64,000 nucleotides of DNA, taken from contig JBCCMQ010000013.1 of assembly GCA_039026235.1 (NCBI GenBank), forward strand, positions 1 to 64,000. Direction: 5' to 3'. Positions 26,215 to 34,414 of this stretch are shown piece by piece (within the stretch, counting starts at the first letter, position 1; every line of letters starts with the position of its first letter). Position numbers and translations under genes: made by a program. The notes beneath the pieces were generated by a model. That model saw only the letters and a program-made list of their open reading frames with translations. It ran no database searches and was not told the DNA's origin. Source of the stretch: JBCCMQ01 sp039026235 (GTDB lineage Bacteria; Pseudomonadota; Alphaproteobacteria; Rhodobacterales; Rhodobacteraceae).

Positions 26215-26949
26215 CTATGACCAGAGCTGCCCGGCCTTTTCGCCGCTTTGCGAAACCCCGGCCAGCCGCAAGAGATGCCAGGCAAGAACCTGGTTGCTGG
26301 ACAAAACGGGTTGGCCGATTGCCGCCTCTATCTCATCAAGAACGCCCAGCGTTCGCAGGTTGGTACAGGAAATGAACAGCGCATCGAAGCGCGCGTTTTC
26401 CGCAAGTGCCACCGCCGATTTGTAAATCGACCGGGGCGAGATATGGGCCACCGCGTCTTCTTCGGTCTCATTGAAACTGGCGAATGCCGAAACATCGATC
26501 TGATCGGCCGCCAGAACATGCCGCAACTGATCTGATACGCTTTCCACGTATGGGCTCAAAAGTCCGATGCGCCGTGCACCCAGGTGATGGCAAGCCGCGC
26601 TGAGGGCCGAGACCGGTTCGGTTACCGCAGAGGTCTCGGCCGCACCGGTCACAAGTTCTGCAATGCGGTCGACGCCGATTTCAGCTGTGCCCGAAGTGCA
26701 GCCGTATCCGATTGCCGCGAATTTGGCGCCTGTCGGGAAAAGCGCAACCGCAACGGCCAGTTCGGCCTCCATCTTTGCCAGGCTTTCCGATGTCACATGG
26801 GTGCCAGACGCCACACGAGACACCAAAAGCTCGACCCCGTCGGGCAAGAGGCGCCGCATGTCGCGTTCAATCGTTTGATCGGCCTGCAAGACGACAAGTC
26901 CGATCACCGGAACGCTGCGCACCTCTGTCTCATAGGAAAAGCTTAGCAC
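26215..26949 (-). CDS. Asp/Glu racemase superfamily protein, maleate-isomerase-like
   Basis: A 244-residue enzyme with the two cysteine motifs of the maleate cis-trans isomerase / arylmalonate decarboxylase group: GYGCTSGT and SCTNLRT. The N-terminus (VIGLVVLQADQTIERDMRR) is typical for the group. The GTG start at 26949 overlaps the end of the M24 gene by 7 nt, so the two are translationally coupled. In ectoine degradation clusters a protein of this type sits beside an M24 hydrolase, but here the neighbours are sarcosine-oxidase-like genes, so the substrate is open. Confidence 0.85.
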   Translation of the reverse strand: MLSFSYETEVRSVPVIGLVVLQADQTIERDMRRLLPDGVELLVSRVASGTHVTSESLAKMEAELAVAVALFPTGAKFAAIGYGCTSGTAEIGVDRIAELVTGAAETSAVTEPVSALSAACHHLGARRIGLLSPYVESVSDQLRHVLAADQIDVSAFASFNETEEDAVAHISPRSIYKSAVALAENARFDALFISCTNLRTLGVLDEIEAAIGQPVLSSNQVLAWHLLRLAGVSQSGEKAGQLWS

Positions 26950-28094
26950 AGTACGCGAAGCTCCTTTCCTTCGGGCGGCGTAAGGTATTCTGCCGCCTTG
27001 TCACCGATCACAATGTTTTCCTCGTGTACCATGATCTTTCCGGGTCCGGTTTTGACATAAGGCTCAAGCGTCATGACCATTCCCGGCTCTAAAACGGTTG
27101 CGTCCTCGGGCAGGATCGAAGGCGCCTCGGTCAGCTGCATCCCCAGCCCGTGACCGAGACGACCAGTTTCTTCCCCAAGCCCTAGCACTGCGTTCATTGC
27201 GTGGAAAAGCCTAGCGACGGTCTGACCCGGACGCGCAATTTCAAACGCTGCCTCGGTCGCTTCGATGAGGCGGGTGTGCGCCTCGCTCACTGCCTTTGTC
27301 GGCGGGGAGAGGCTGTAGTTACGATTGAAGTCGCAAAAGTAACCGTCCCAGACCAACCCCGTATCGAGCATCAGCAGATCACGGTCCGCAAGCGGCGTAT
27401 CGTCGGCTGGCGAGATAACGCCGCCGTACCCTCCCTCTTCCGCAGCGCCGGCCAGATAGGGTACCCAATCGGCGCCTTCCTCCAGGCACAGACGCTGAAA
27501 GTTCCGGAACACTGCCGACAGCGGAACGCCGGGCGCGGCAATATCAGAAACGCGGGCAAAGGCCCGGTCGGCGATCCCGACGGCGCGTTTGATCTTTGCA
27601 AGCTCGCGTTCTGATTTTATCAAACGCACACTTCGCGTGATCTTTCGGTCACTCACGACCAGCCTGTCGTTCAAACTGCCCTGCAATGCGTTAAAATCGC
27701 TGAGCGGCATGCGCACGTGGCTTTCAAGATGTGCAGGAACACCAATCTTGCCGCCAACTGGGACGACCTCTCGCAGGGTATCGGCCAAGAGCCCTACGCC
27801 GTCATCGCTATAGTCTGGGGCGTTCCAGGTTCGGATATCCCGAACCCATGTGCGCGCCATAAGATCTCTGCCAATCTGGGGTATTACCGCGATCGGATCG
27901 CCCGCAACGGGCACAACCACAAACCACGGCCGCGTGGGGCTTTCCCAAAAGCGCGTCAGGAAACCGGTGTAGTAGCGGACGTCCGCTTCCGTTGTGAGGA
28001 GAATAGCCGTGAGATCAGAATTGCTCATCAGCGCCTGGGCTCGTGCTGTCCGGCTGCGAAATTCATCCTTGGGAAATCCGCGCTCGGCGTCCAT
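26943..28094 (-). CDS. M24-family hydrolase (Xaa-Pro peptidase / ectoine-hydrolase-like)
   Basis: A 383-residue pita-bread-fold protein: an N-terminal creatinase-like domain (about 1-150) and a C-terminal M24 catalytic domain. All five usual metal-ligand positions seem to be present: Asp in MLDTG, Asp in FCDFNRN, His in GHGLGM, Glu in TLEPYV and Glu in HEENIV. Creatinases normally lack these, so a metal-dependent amide or peptide hydrolase is more likely than creatinase. It is co-transcribed with the maleate-isomerase-like gene. The ATG at 28094 is used; a GTG one codon earlier is equally plausible. Substrate unknown, possibly an N-acyl or N-methyl amino acid derivative. Confidence 0.83.
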   Translation of the reverse strand: MDAERGFPKDEFRSRTARAQALMSNSDLTAILLTTEADVRYYTGFLTRFWESPTRPWFVVVPVAGDPIAVIPQIGRDLMARTWVRDIRTWNAPDYSDDGVGLLADTLREVVPVGGKIGVPAHLESHVRMPLSDFNALQGSLNDRLVVSDRKITRSVRLIKSERELAKIKRAVGIADRAFARVSDIAAPGVPLSAVFRNFQRLCLEEGADWVPYLAGAAEEGGYGGVISPADDTPLADRDLLMLDTGLVWDGYFCDFNRNYSLSPPTKAVSEAHTRLIEATEAAFEIARPGQTVARLFHAMNAVLGLGEETGRLGHGLGMQLTEAPSILPEDATVLEPGMVMTLEPYVKTGPGKIMVHEENIVIGDKAAEYLTPPEGKELRVLC

Positions 28095-28289
28095 CACTGC
28101 CCGGGCTCCCTTACCGATGCGACCGGAACGTGGGCTTTCACGGCTGCCATCAGTTTTCCTTGCCTAACGTGTGGTCAGCTACCAAGGCTCCAGAAGCTGC
28201 TGTAGGACGAGTTTTGTCGCGATTTGAGATCGTACACATAGATGTAACGAAGAACTCATTTTTTGGCACTGAGACACGCGGCAACGGAC

Positions 28290-28877
28290 CTAGGGCTGGA
28301 CCCATTCGAATGAAAGCACAATGTCGTGCCAGAAACTTTCAGCCGCAGCGCTCGGGCAGATCAACAGAAAGCCATCGTCAGCGTGTCGGACTATGATCAC
28401 GCTGAGATGCATCATAAGCGTACGGGCGTAGCTGCCCAAAGAAAACACAGCCGGGTCCAGATCGACTGCGCACATCCGCTCCAGCGCTGCCAACACGTCT
28501 GGCCCCATGACTTCGCAGACCACCCAGACGTCCGACTGATTGGTCGGATAGCCAACCGCCTCGAATTTGGGAAGACTGTGCCGTTGGTCCAAGTCGACCC
28601 CTTCACGAACCAGAAGCAACTGGTCAGGGGAAAGAAAAAGGGCGCGTGCCTCGCCGGCACATGTGGCCACCTTCGAAGTAGGCCAAGCTATCCCAAAGAC
28701 CTCCACTAGGGCGCCTTCGATGGCCGGTTTCTCTTCGGTGGCGAAGCCAATCGCGTGAAGCGCGATATCCGAACGCTCGACAATACGGTTGTCCCCAACT
28801 CGGTGGTTTCTTCCGCCCAGGCGCGGTGTCGCTTTCAAGGTCAAATTAGCCACGCTGCCGCGATCCCTCGGGGTCAA
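28290..28877 (-). CDS. soxG: Sarcosine-oxidase-like gamma subunit
   Basis: A 195-residue protein of the SoxG family, the small tetrahydrofolate-domain-like subunit of heterotetrameric sarcosine oxidase. It follows the alpha-subunit gene and overlaps its 3' end by 32 nt. Sequence landmarks are weak, as usual for this subunit (ARALFLSPDQLLLV, LGSYARTLMMHLSVIIVRH). The assignment rests on gene order beta-delta-alpha-gamma and on the shape of the sequence. Confidence 0.78.
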   Translation of the reverse strand: MTPRDRGSVANLTLKATPRLGGRNHRVGDNRIVERSDIALHAIGFATEEKPAIEGALVEVFGIAWPTSKVATCAGEARALFLSPDQLLLVREGVDLDQRHSLPKFEAVGYPTNQSDVWVVCEVMGPDVLAALERMCAVDLDPAVFSLGSYARTLMMHLSVIIVRHADDGFLLICPSAAAESFWHDIVLSFEWVQP

Positions 28878-31788
28878 TATGATGCGGCGATACGATACGC
28901 ACGGGCGTGTCGGCCCCCCGAACCGGGTCGTAGGCGCGGATCACATCGCCCATACGTTCGGGCCCGTTTTCGACAAAACCCAATCCAATGGAATGCCCAA
29001 GCGTCGGCGAATATGCGACCGAGGTCATCCAGCCAAGGTCATGGGCCATGTCGGCCGGCGCGCCCTGGTCCAAGAAATGCGCCCCGGCCGCAAGTGTGGC
29101 GGTCCGGTCGACCGGATGAAGCCCGACAAGCCGCGGGCCGTCTTCGGCTGACATCGCTGGTCTTTGCGACAGAGCAGTGCCGATGGCATCCTTTTTCAAC
29201 GATACCATGCCGCCAAGGCCCAGCATCCTTGCGGTGGTTTGGCCATTGAGTTCGGCACCTGCCGCATGACCTTTTTCAACGCGCATGACGCCCAACGCCT
29301 CGGTGCCATAGGGGACCGCGTCAAACGCCTCGCCCACCGAAAACAGCGCGCGGATCATGCTGTCGCCGTAACAGGCAGGAACAGCGATCTCATAGGCGAG
29401 TTCGCCCGAGAAGGAGATCCGGAACAGCCGTGCCGGCGTGCCGCCAAAGACGGTACAGGGGGCGCAGGCCATGAATGGAAAGGCTTCATTGGAAAGGTCC
29501 AGGTGATCGACCACCTTCTCAAGAAGCGCGCGGCTTTGCGGACCTGCAACAGCGTATTGCGCCCATCCATCCGTGATCGAAATAAGATGGACATCCAGGT
29601 CAAGCCAAAGGCACTGACGGGCAAATTCGAGGTTCTGCAACACCAGGGCGGCATTTGCAGTAGTGGTGGTCATCACAAAATGCGTCTCTGTCAGCCGGGC
29701 CGTTGTACCATCATCATAGACGAAGCCATCCTCGCGCAGCATGAGGCCATAGCGGACTTTCCCGACCGGAAGCTTCAGAAATGGGTTGGCGTAAACGCGG
29801 TTTAGAAATTCGGCGGCGTCATTGCCCTGAATATCGATCTTGCCCAGCGTGGTGACATCGCAAATACCGACGCCGCGACGGGTCATCTCGACTTCGCGGT
29901 CGACACTGTCCCGCCAGCCTTTTTCCCCTGGACGGGCGTACCACTGCGCGCGCAGCCAGAGGCCCGCCTCGACAAAAACCGCTCCGTTTTCCTCGGCCCA
30001 CGCGTGGCTAGGCGTTTTTCGGACGGGGCGAAAATCCGCACCGCGCGAGCGCCCTGCAAAGGCACCAATGGCAACCGGCGAATAGGGCGGCCTAAAGACG
30101 GTCGTACCCGCCTCGGACATGGGCTTGCCGGTGATATCGGCCATGACGCCAAGTCCAAGTACATTCGCGGTCTTGCCTTGGTCCGTCGCCATGCCAAGCG
30201 TTGTGTAGCGCTTTACATGCTCGACCGAACGAAAGCCCTCTTGCTGAGCCTGTTTGATATCCTTGGTCGTCACGTCGTTTTGCAGATCAACCCAGGCCCG
30301 TGACCGGCCGGCATCCATCTGCCAGAAGGACGACATGGCCGCGTCTTCATTCGGGGCAGTCGGGGAAGAGCCAGCGGCCTTGTCAAAGCCCAGATCAGCA
30401 GCGGTTTCCCGGCCCGCCGCGTGGCCGTCCGCCAGGACCGCGCCCAGCGAAAAGGTCCCCGCCGCCGAACCGGCGACCCGCAACCCGGGCGGCAGGTCAT
30501 GTCCAGGCAGGAACGCCGCTGCCTCGTTGTTCCAGACCGGTTTGCCCCGGTGATGGCAGGTCAGCTGCAGGTTAGGAGACCAGCCTCCGGACACGGCCAG
30601 ACAGTCAGCGTCAATCTTCGTCGCGCCGTTCAATTGAACAGAGCGCAAGCCATGGCGACCGCCCGTACCGGTCACGCGGGCACCGGTAATGGCACGGACA
30701 CCCTCAAAGCTTTGATCAACCTGATCCCGGGTGTCCATGATCGCCGATACTTCGATGCCCAGCGCGGTCAAGTCTTGGGCGGTACGCCAACCGCTGTCGT
30801 TGTTGGTCAGAATGGCCACCCGCTTCCCGGCGGCGACGCCAAACCGGTTCGCGTAGGCGCGCACCGCACCCGCCTGTAAGATACCGGGGCGGTCATTGTC
30901 GGCGAAAGCTATCGAGCGCTCTGTGGCGCCCGAGGCCAGAATGGCCCGTTTCGCGTAGATGCGCCAAAGGACCTGTCGTGGTCGATCGCTGCGCGGCGCC
31001 AAGTGGTCCGTTTTGCGTTCTAGCGCACCGTAAACGCCGTGGTCGAATGCGCCGTAGACCGTTGTCCGCGAAAAGACGCGCACGTTGTCCATCGCCGCCA
31101 GTTCGCTGACGGCTGCTTCAGCCCAGACGCTGCCTGGTTTGCCGTCCACCTCATAGGTTTCGGCATTCAGGCGACCGCCGGGCAGGAAATCTTCGTCGGC
31201 GATAAGCACACGCGCACCAGATCGACCAGCCGCTAAAGCAGCCGCAAGACCCGCCGGGCCGGCGCCAATGACCAGCACGTCGCAGTGCAGATATCCGCGA
31301 TCATATGTGTCGGGATCTTCGCGTTCGGACAAAGCCCCAAGTCCCGCCGAGGCCCGAATTATGGGTTCATAAATGCGTTCCCAGAACTTTGCCGGCCACA
31401 TGAACGTCTTGTAGTAGAACCCGGCACCGAGAAACGGCCAGAGCAGGTCGTTGAACGACATCAGATCCCAGTGCAGCGAACCACGGTGGTTCTGACTGGT
31501 CGCGTAGAGGTCCGGGTAGAGCTCGACGGTTGTCGCCCGCGTGTTCGGCTCTTGCCGGGCGCCCTTGCCCAGATGCACCAATGCATTCGGCTCTTCGGAA
31601 CCGGCCGAGAAGACGCCACGCGGCCGATGGTATTTGAACGAACGTCCGACCACTTTTTGACCGTTGGCCAACAGGGCCGAGGCCAGCGTGTCGCCCGCAA
31701 AGCCCTGCATCCACCGGTCATTCCACTGGAACCGTATCGGCGCCCCGCGGTCAACAAGGCCACCCTTTATGCGGAAATCGCCACTCAC
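28846..31788 (-). CDS. soxA: Sarcosine-oxidase-like alpha subunit
   Basis: A 980-residue protein with the standard SoxA layout: an N-terminal ferredoxin-like module (FRIKGGLVDRGAPIRFQW... DTLASALLANG), a NAD-binding domain with GAGPAGLAAALAAGRSGARV, a linker resembling [2Fe-2S]-associated helical segments, and a C-terminal aminomethyltransferase (GCV_T) domain from about residue 580, with GICDVTTLGKIDIQGNDAA. It carries NAD and transfers the oxidised methyl group to tetrahydrofolate in sarcosine oxidase. The start at 31788 overlaps the delta gene stop in ATGA. The actual substrate of this paralogue may differ from sarcosine. Confidence 0.9.
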   Translation of the reverse strand: MSGDFRIKGGLVDRGAPIRFQWNDRWMQGFAGDTLASALLANGQKVVGRSFKYHRPRGVFSAGSEEPNALVHLGKGARQEPNTRATTVELYPDLYATSQNHRGSLHWDLMSFNDLLWPFLGAGFYYKTFMWPAKFWERIYEPIIRASAGLGALSEREDPDTYDRGYLHCDVLVIGAGPAGLAAALAAGRSGARVLIADEDFLPGGRLNAETYEVDGKPGSVWAEAAVSELAAMDNVRVFSRTTVYGAFDHGVYGALERKTDHLAPRSDRPRQVLWRIYAKRAILASGATERSIAFADNDRPGILQAGAVRAYANRFGVAAGKRVAILTNNDSGWRTAQDLTALGIEVSAIMDTRDQVDQSFEGVRAITGARVTGTGGRHGLRSVQLNGATKIDADCLAVSGGWSPNLQLTCHHRGKPVWNNEAAAFLPGHDLPPGLRVAGSAAGTFSLGAVLADGHAAGRETAADLGFDKAAGSSPTAPNEDAAMSSFWQMDAGRSRAWVDLQNDVTTKDIKQAQQEGFRSVEHVKRYTTLGMATDQGKTANVLGLGVMADITGKPMSEAGTTVFRPPYSPVAIGAFAGRSRGADFRPVRKTPSHAWAEENGAVFVEAGLWLRAQWYARPGEKGWRDSVDREVEMTRRGVGICDVTTLGKIDIQGNDAAEFLNRVYANPFLKLPVGKVRYGLMLREDGFVYDDGTTARLTETHFVMTTTTANAALVLQNLEFARQCLWLDLDVHLISITDGWAQYAVAGPQSRALLEKVVDHLDLSNEAFPFMACAPCTVFGGTPARLFRISFSGELAYEIAVPACYGDSMIRALFSVGEAFDAVPYGTEALGVMRVEKGHAAGAELNGQTTARMLGLGGMVSLKKDAIGTALSQRPAMSAEDGPRLVGLHPVDRTATLAAGAHFLDQGAPADMAHDLGWMTSVAYSPTLGHSIGLGFVENGPERMGDVIRAYDPVRGADTPVRIVSPHHIDPEGSRQRG

Positions 31789-32069
31789 CGTGACCGCCCC
31801 AACGAACGCGCCACGTCCCGCGCCATTTCCACCTTGGTTATTTCGTGGGTCAGCGTATCACGCGTCACAACGAGCCAGGACCGATCGCCCTGAGCATGAA
31901 ACCAAAGCTCACGGTGCGGGCCGGCCGGGTTGTCGCGTAGATGCAGGTAGTCGCGCATCTCGTCTTCGGACGCGGACAGACCATCGGGGCGCTCGATCAG
32001 TGCGGCATCGCCCAGATAGACAAATTCCGCCGCATCTCTTTGGCCAAGCAAAGGATGATTGATAATCAA
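31785..32069 (-). CDS. soxD: Sarcosine-oxidase-like delta subunit lacking zinc ligands
   Basis: A 94-residue SoxD-family protein with the conserved RDNPAGPHRELWFHAQG block and the RDTLTHEI ending. Classical SoxD binds zinc through Cys-Pro-x-Cys at the N-terminus, a histidine and a further cysteine. Here the N-terminus reads NHPLLG (His5, Leu8 at the cysteine positions), His58 is kept and the last cysteine position is Asp62. The protein has no cysteine at all. It therefore cannot form the known zinc site, although the fold-defining blocks remain. It sits between beta and alpha genes in the usual order. Confidence 0.85.
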   Translation of the reverse strand: MIINHPLLGQRDAAEFVYLGDAALIERPDGLSASEDEMRDYLHLRDNPAGPHRELWFHAQGDRSWLVVTRDTLTHEITKVEMARDVARSLGRSR

Positions 32070-32081
32070 CGGCGCATCCCT

Positions 32082-33332
32082 CTAGTGAAGGTTCGGCTGG
32101 GCACCGGCGCCCTTTTCATCAATGGGTGCCCCACGGCGAAACCGGTCAAGCCGGAAGTGGCGCGCAACCTTGTGGGGACTGTCGGTGGCCAGGAGGTGCG
32201 CATAGCAGTATCCCGAAGCCGGCGTCGCCTTGAAGCCGCCGTAGCACCAGCCGCCGTTAAAGTAGAGGCCCTCAATATGCGTCTTGTCGATAAAGGGTGA
32301 CCCGTCCATCGACATATCCATGACCCCGCCCCACATGCGCAGAAGCCTTGCACGCCCGATCATCGGCATGATGGCCATGCCGCCTTCGCAGACATCTTCC
32401 ACGACCGGCAGATTCCCGCGCTGGGCATATGTGTTGTATCTGTCGATGTCGCCTCCAAAGACCAAACCGCCCTTATCCGATTGGCTGACGTAAAAATGGC
32501 CGGCGCCAAAGGTAATGACGCCAGGGATGACCGGCTTCAGACCCTCTGACACGAATGCCTGCAGCACATGGCTTTCGATTGGCAGGCGCATGCCCGCCAT
32601 GGACATGACCCGGCCGGACGCGCCTGCAACGCAGACCGCGACCTTGCCAGCGCGAATGGCACCTTTCGTGGTCTGCACGCCGGTGCACCTGCCGCCCGTG
32701 ACGTCGATGCCTGTCACTTCACAGTTCTGGATGATGTCGACACCTTTGCGGTCAGCGCCGCGCGCATACCCCCAGGCAACCGCATCATGGCGAACCGTGC
32801 CGCCGCGCGGCTGCCAAAGCCCGCCCATGATCGGGAACCTGCCGTTTTTGAAATCAAGGAATGGGCAAAGTTCTTTCAGCCCGTCACGATCAAGCAGAAC
32901 CGAGTCGGCGCCCGTCATACGCATGGCATTTCCGCGCCGGGCATAGGCATCACGTTGCCCATCGCTGTGGTACAGGTTGATCACCCCACGCTGGCTGACC
33001 ATGGCGTTATAGTTGAAGTCCCGCTCAAGCCCCTCCCAGAGTTGCAGCGACAACTCGTAGAACGGCTGATTTCCCTCTAACAGGTAATTGGAGCGGATGA
33101 TCGTGGTGTTCCGCCCGATGTTCCCGGAACCGAGCCAGCCCTTCTCAAGCACCGCCACATTCGCTTGGCCGAACTTATTTGAGAGGTAATAGGCCGTCGA
33201 CAGCCCATGCCCACCACCGCCGATGATGACGATGTCGTATTCCGGTTTTGGGTCCGGTTCGCGCCAGGCAGGTGTCCACCCGGTATTGCCCCGAAGTCCC
33301 TCGGTCAGAATTTTCAATGCAGAATAGCGCAT
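32082..33332 (-). CDS. soxB: Sarcosine-oxidase-like beta subunit, FAD-dependent
   Basis: A 416-residue D-amino-acid-oxidase-fold flavoprotein with the FAD motif IVIIGGGGHGLSTAYYL and the ARN-like GNIGRNTTIIRSNYL segment. His182 in the RHDAVAWGYARG block corresponds to the histidine that covalently binds FMN in heterotetrameric sarcosine oxidase. The ATG at 33332 (MRYSALK) is preferred; a TTG five codons earlier is the alternative. It is the first gene of a beta-delta-alpha-gamma operon, divergent from a GlxA-type regulator. It should oxidise an N-methyl or N-alkyl amino acid. Confidence 0.9.
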   Translation of the reverse strand: MRYSALKILTEGLRGNTGWTPAWREPDPKPEYDIVIIGGGGHGLSTAYYLSNKFGQANVAVLEKGWLGSGNIGRNTTIIRSNYLLEGNQPFYELSLQLWEGLERDFNYNAMVSQRGVINLYHSDGQRDAYARRGNAMRMTGADSVLLDRDGLKELCPFLDFKNGRFPIMGGLWQPRGGTVRHDAVAWGYARGADRKGVDIIQNCEVTGIDVTGGRCTGVQTTKGAIRAGKVAVCVAGASGRVMSMAGMRLPIESHVLQAFVSEGLKPVIPGVITFGAGHFYVSQSDKGGLVFGGDIDRYNTYAQRGNLPVVEDVCEGGMAIMPMIGRARLLRMWGGVMDMSMDGSPFIDKTHIEGLYFNGGWCYGGFKATPASGYCYAHLLATDSPHKVARHFRLDRFRRGAPIDEKGAGAQPNLH

Positions 33333-33395
33333 GTCCGGCCCATGCAAATGATGGTGGCATTCTCACATTGCTTGCCTAGGGATGACATTCCATAA

Positions 33396-33425
33396 ATGGA
33401 CATATAGTTATCCTTTATGGACATA
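33396..33425. promoter_or_regulatory. Direct repeat ATGGACATA, 21-bp spacing
   Basis: ATGGACATA occurs at 33396-33404 and again at 33417-33425, in the same orientation and exactly two helical turns apart. The second copy includes the start codon of the regulator gene. AraC/GlxA-type regulators bind direct repeats with about this spacing, so it may be the binding site controlling the divergent soxB operon and the regulator itself. Confidence 0.5.
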
Positions 33426-34400
33426 AGCCAAGTTGGAACACGCCCCTTCAAGGTGGGCATTCTGCCCATAGATGGGTTCGCGTTGATGTCTTACGGTTGC
33501 TGCGTTGAGCCTTTGCGCGCGGCGAACCTTCTGGCGCGGCGAACACTTTTCGACATTGTCCATCTTGGCTTTGATCCGGTTGTGCAGAGTTCAGGCGCAG
33601 CGACGGTCGAGCCCTGCATTCATCCCAGTCAAAAGCCCAACCTGGACATGCTTCTGGTGATTGCTGGCGGGGATCCGCTGCGGTTTGAAAACGCTGCATT
33701 CTTCCACTGGCTCAGGCAAGCCGCCCGATCATCGCTCACCCTTGGTGGTGTCTCGGGCGGCCCCGTGATCCTTGCCAAAGCCGGCGTCATGGATGGCTAC
33801 CGGATGACAGTGCACTGGGAACATGCGGCAGAGCTTGCGGAAATGCACCCCGAGCTAACGGTCGAAAAGCGCCTGTACGTTTTTGACCGTGACCGTGTCA
33901 CGTGCGGCGGCGGCACGGCGCCGCTTGATCTGATGCATGATCTGATCGCTCAACAACATGGCGGCGCGTTTGCGCGCACGGTCAGTGACTGGTTCCTTCA
34001 CACAGAAGTCAGGGCGGCCGCTGCCCCCCAAAGGTCGGGCCTGATCGAACGGCTGGGCAATCACCCTGGACATGTGCTGGACGCCATTGCCACCATGGAA
34101 AACCATGTGGGCGACCGGCTTAGCTTGGCCCAGCTTGCGCTGACTTCTGGCGTTACGCGACGGCATCTGAACCGCCTCTTTCGGTCTTCGTTCGGCGTCA
34201 GCACCATGGCGTACTATCGTGGTTTGCGGCTCGATTTGGCCGACAAGCTTTTGAGCACCAGCACCATGTCGATTGCAAACATCGCGGCCGCCACGGGATT
34301 TGCGACCGCCGGTCATTTCTCGTCCGCCTACCGGAGCGCGCGGGGACGGGCCCCCCGGGACGTCCGGGCAGGCGGTACAGAACGTTCGCAAGCGTCTTGA
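33417..34400 (+). CDS. GlxA-family (DJ-1/PfpI plus AraC HTH) regulator
   Basis: A 327-residue regulator with an N-terminal class-I glutamine-amidotransferase-like domain (about 10-190, with GGVSGGPVILAKAG at the nucleophile elbow, where Ser replaces the Cys of active enzymes) and a C-terminal AraC helix-turn-helix pair (LSLAQLALTSGVTRRHLNRLF and MSIANIAAATGFATAGHFSS). This is the architecture of GbdR/CdhR/ArgR-type activators that sense betaines, carnitine or amino acids. It is divergent from the sarcosine-oxidase-like operon and is its likely activator. Confidence 0.88.
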   Translation: MDISQVGTRPFKVGILPIDGFALMSYGCCVEPLRAANLLARRTLFDIVHLGFDPVVQSSGAATVEPCIHPSQKPNLDMLLVIAGGDPLRFENAAFFHWLRQAARSSLTLGGVSGGPVILAKAGVMDGYRMTVHWEHAAELAEMHPELTVEKRLYVFDRDRVTCGGGTAPLDLMHDLIAQQHGGAFARTVSDWFLHTEVRAAAAPQRSGLIERLGNHPGHVLDAIATMENHVGDRLSLAQLALTSGVTRRHLNRLFRSSFGVSTMAYYRGLRLDLADKLLSTSTMSIANIAAATGFATAGHFSSAYRSARGRAPRDVRAGGTERSQAS

Positions 34401-34414
34401 GCCGGATTTGTTCC

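Noticed and set aside
26943..28094. Creatinase assignment for the M24 protein
   Set aside because: The metal-ligand positions lost in creatinases appear to be kept here, and the N-terminal domain does not resemble the creatinase I remember.
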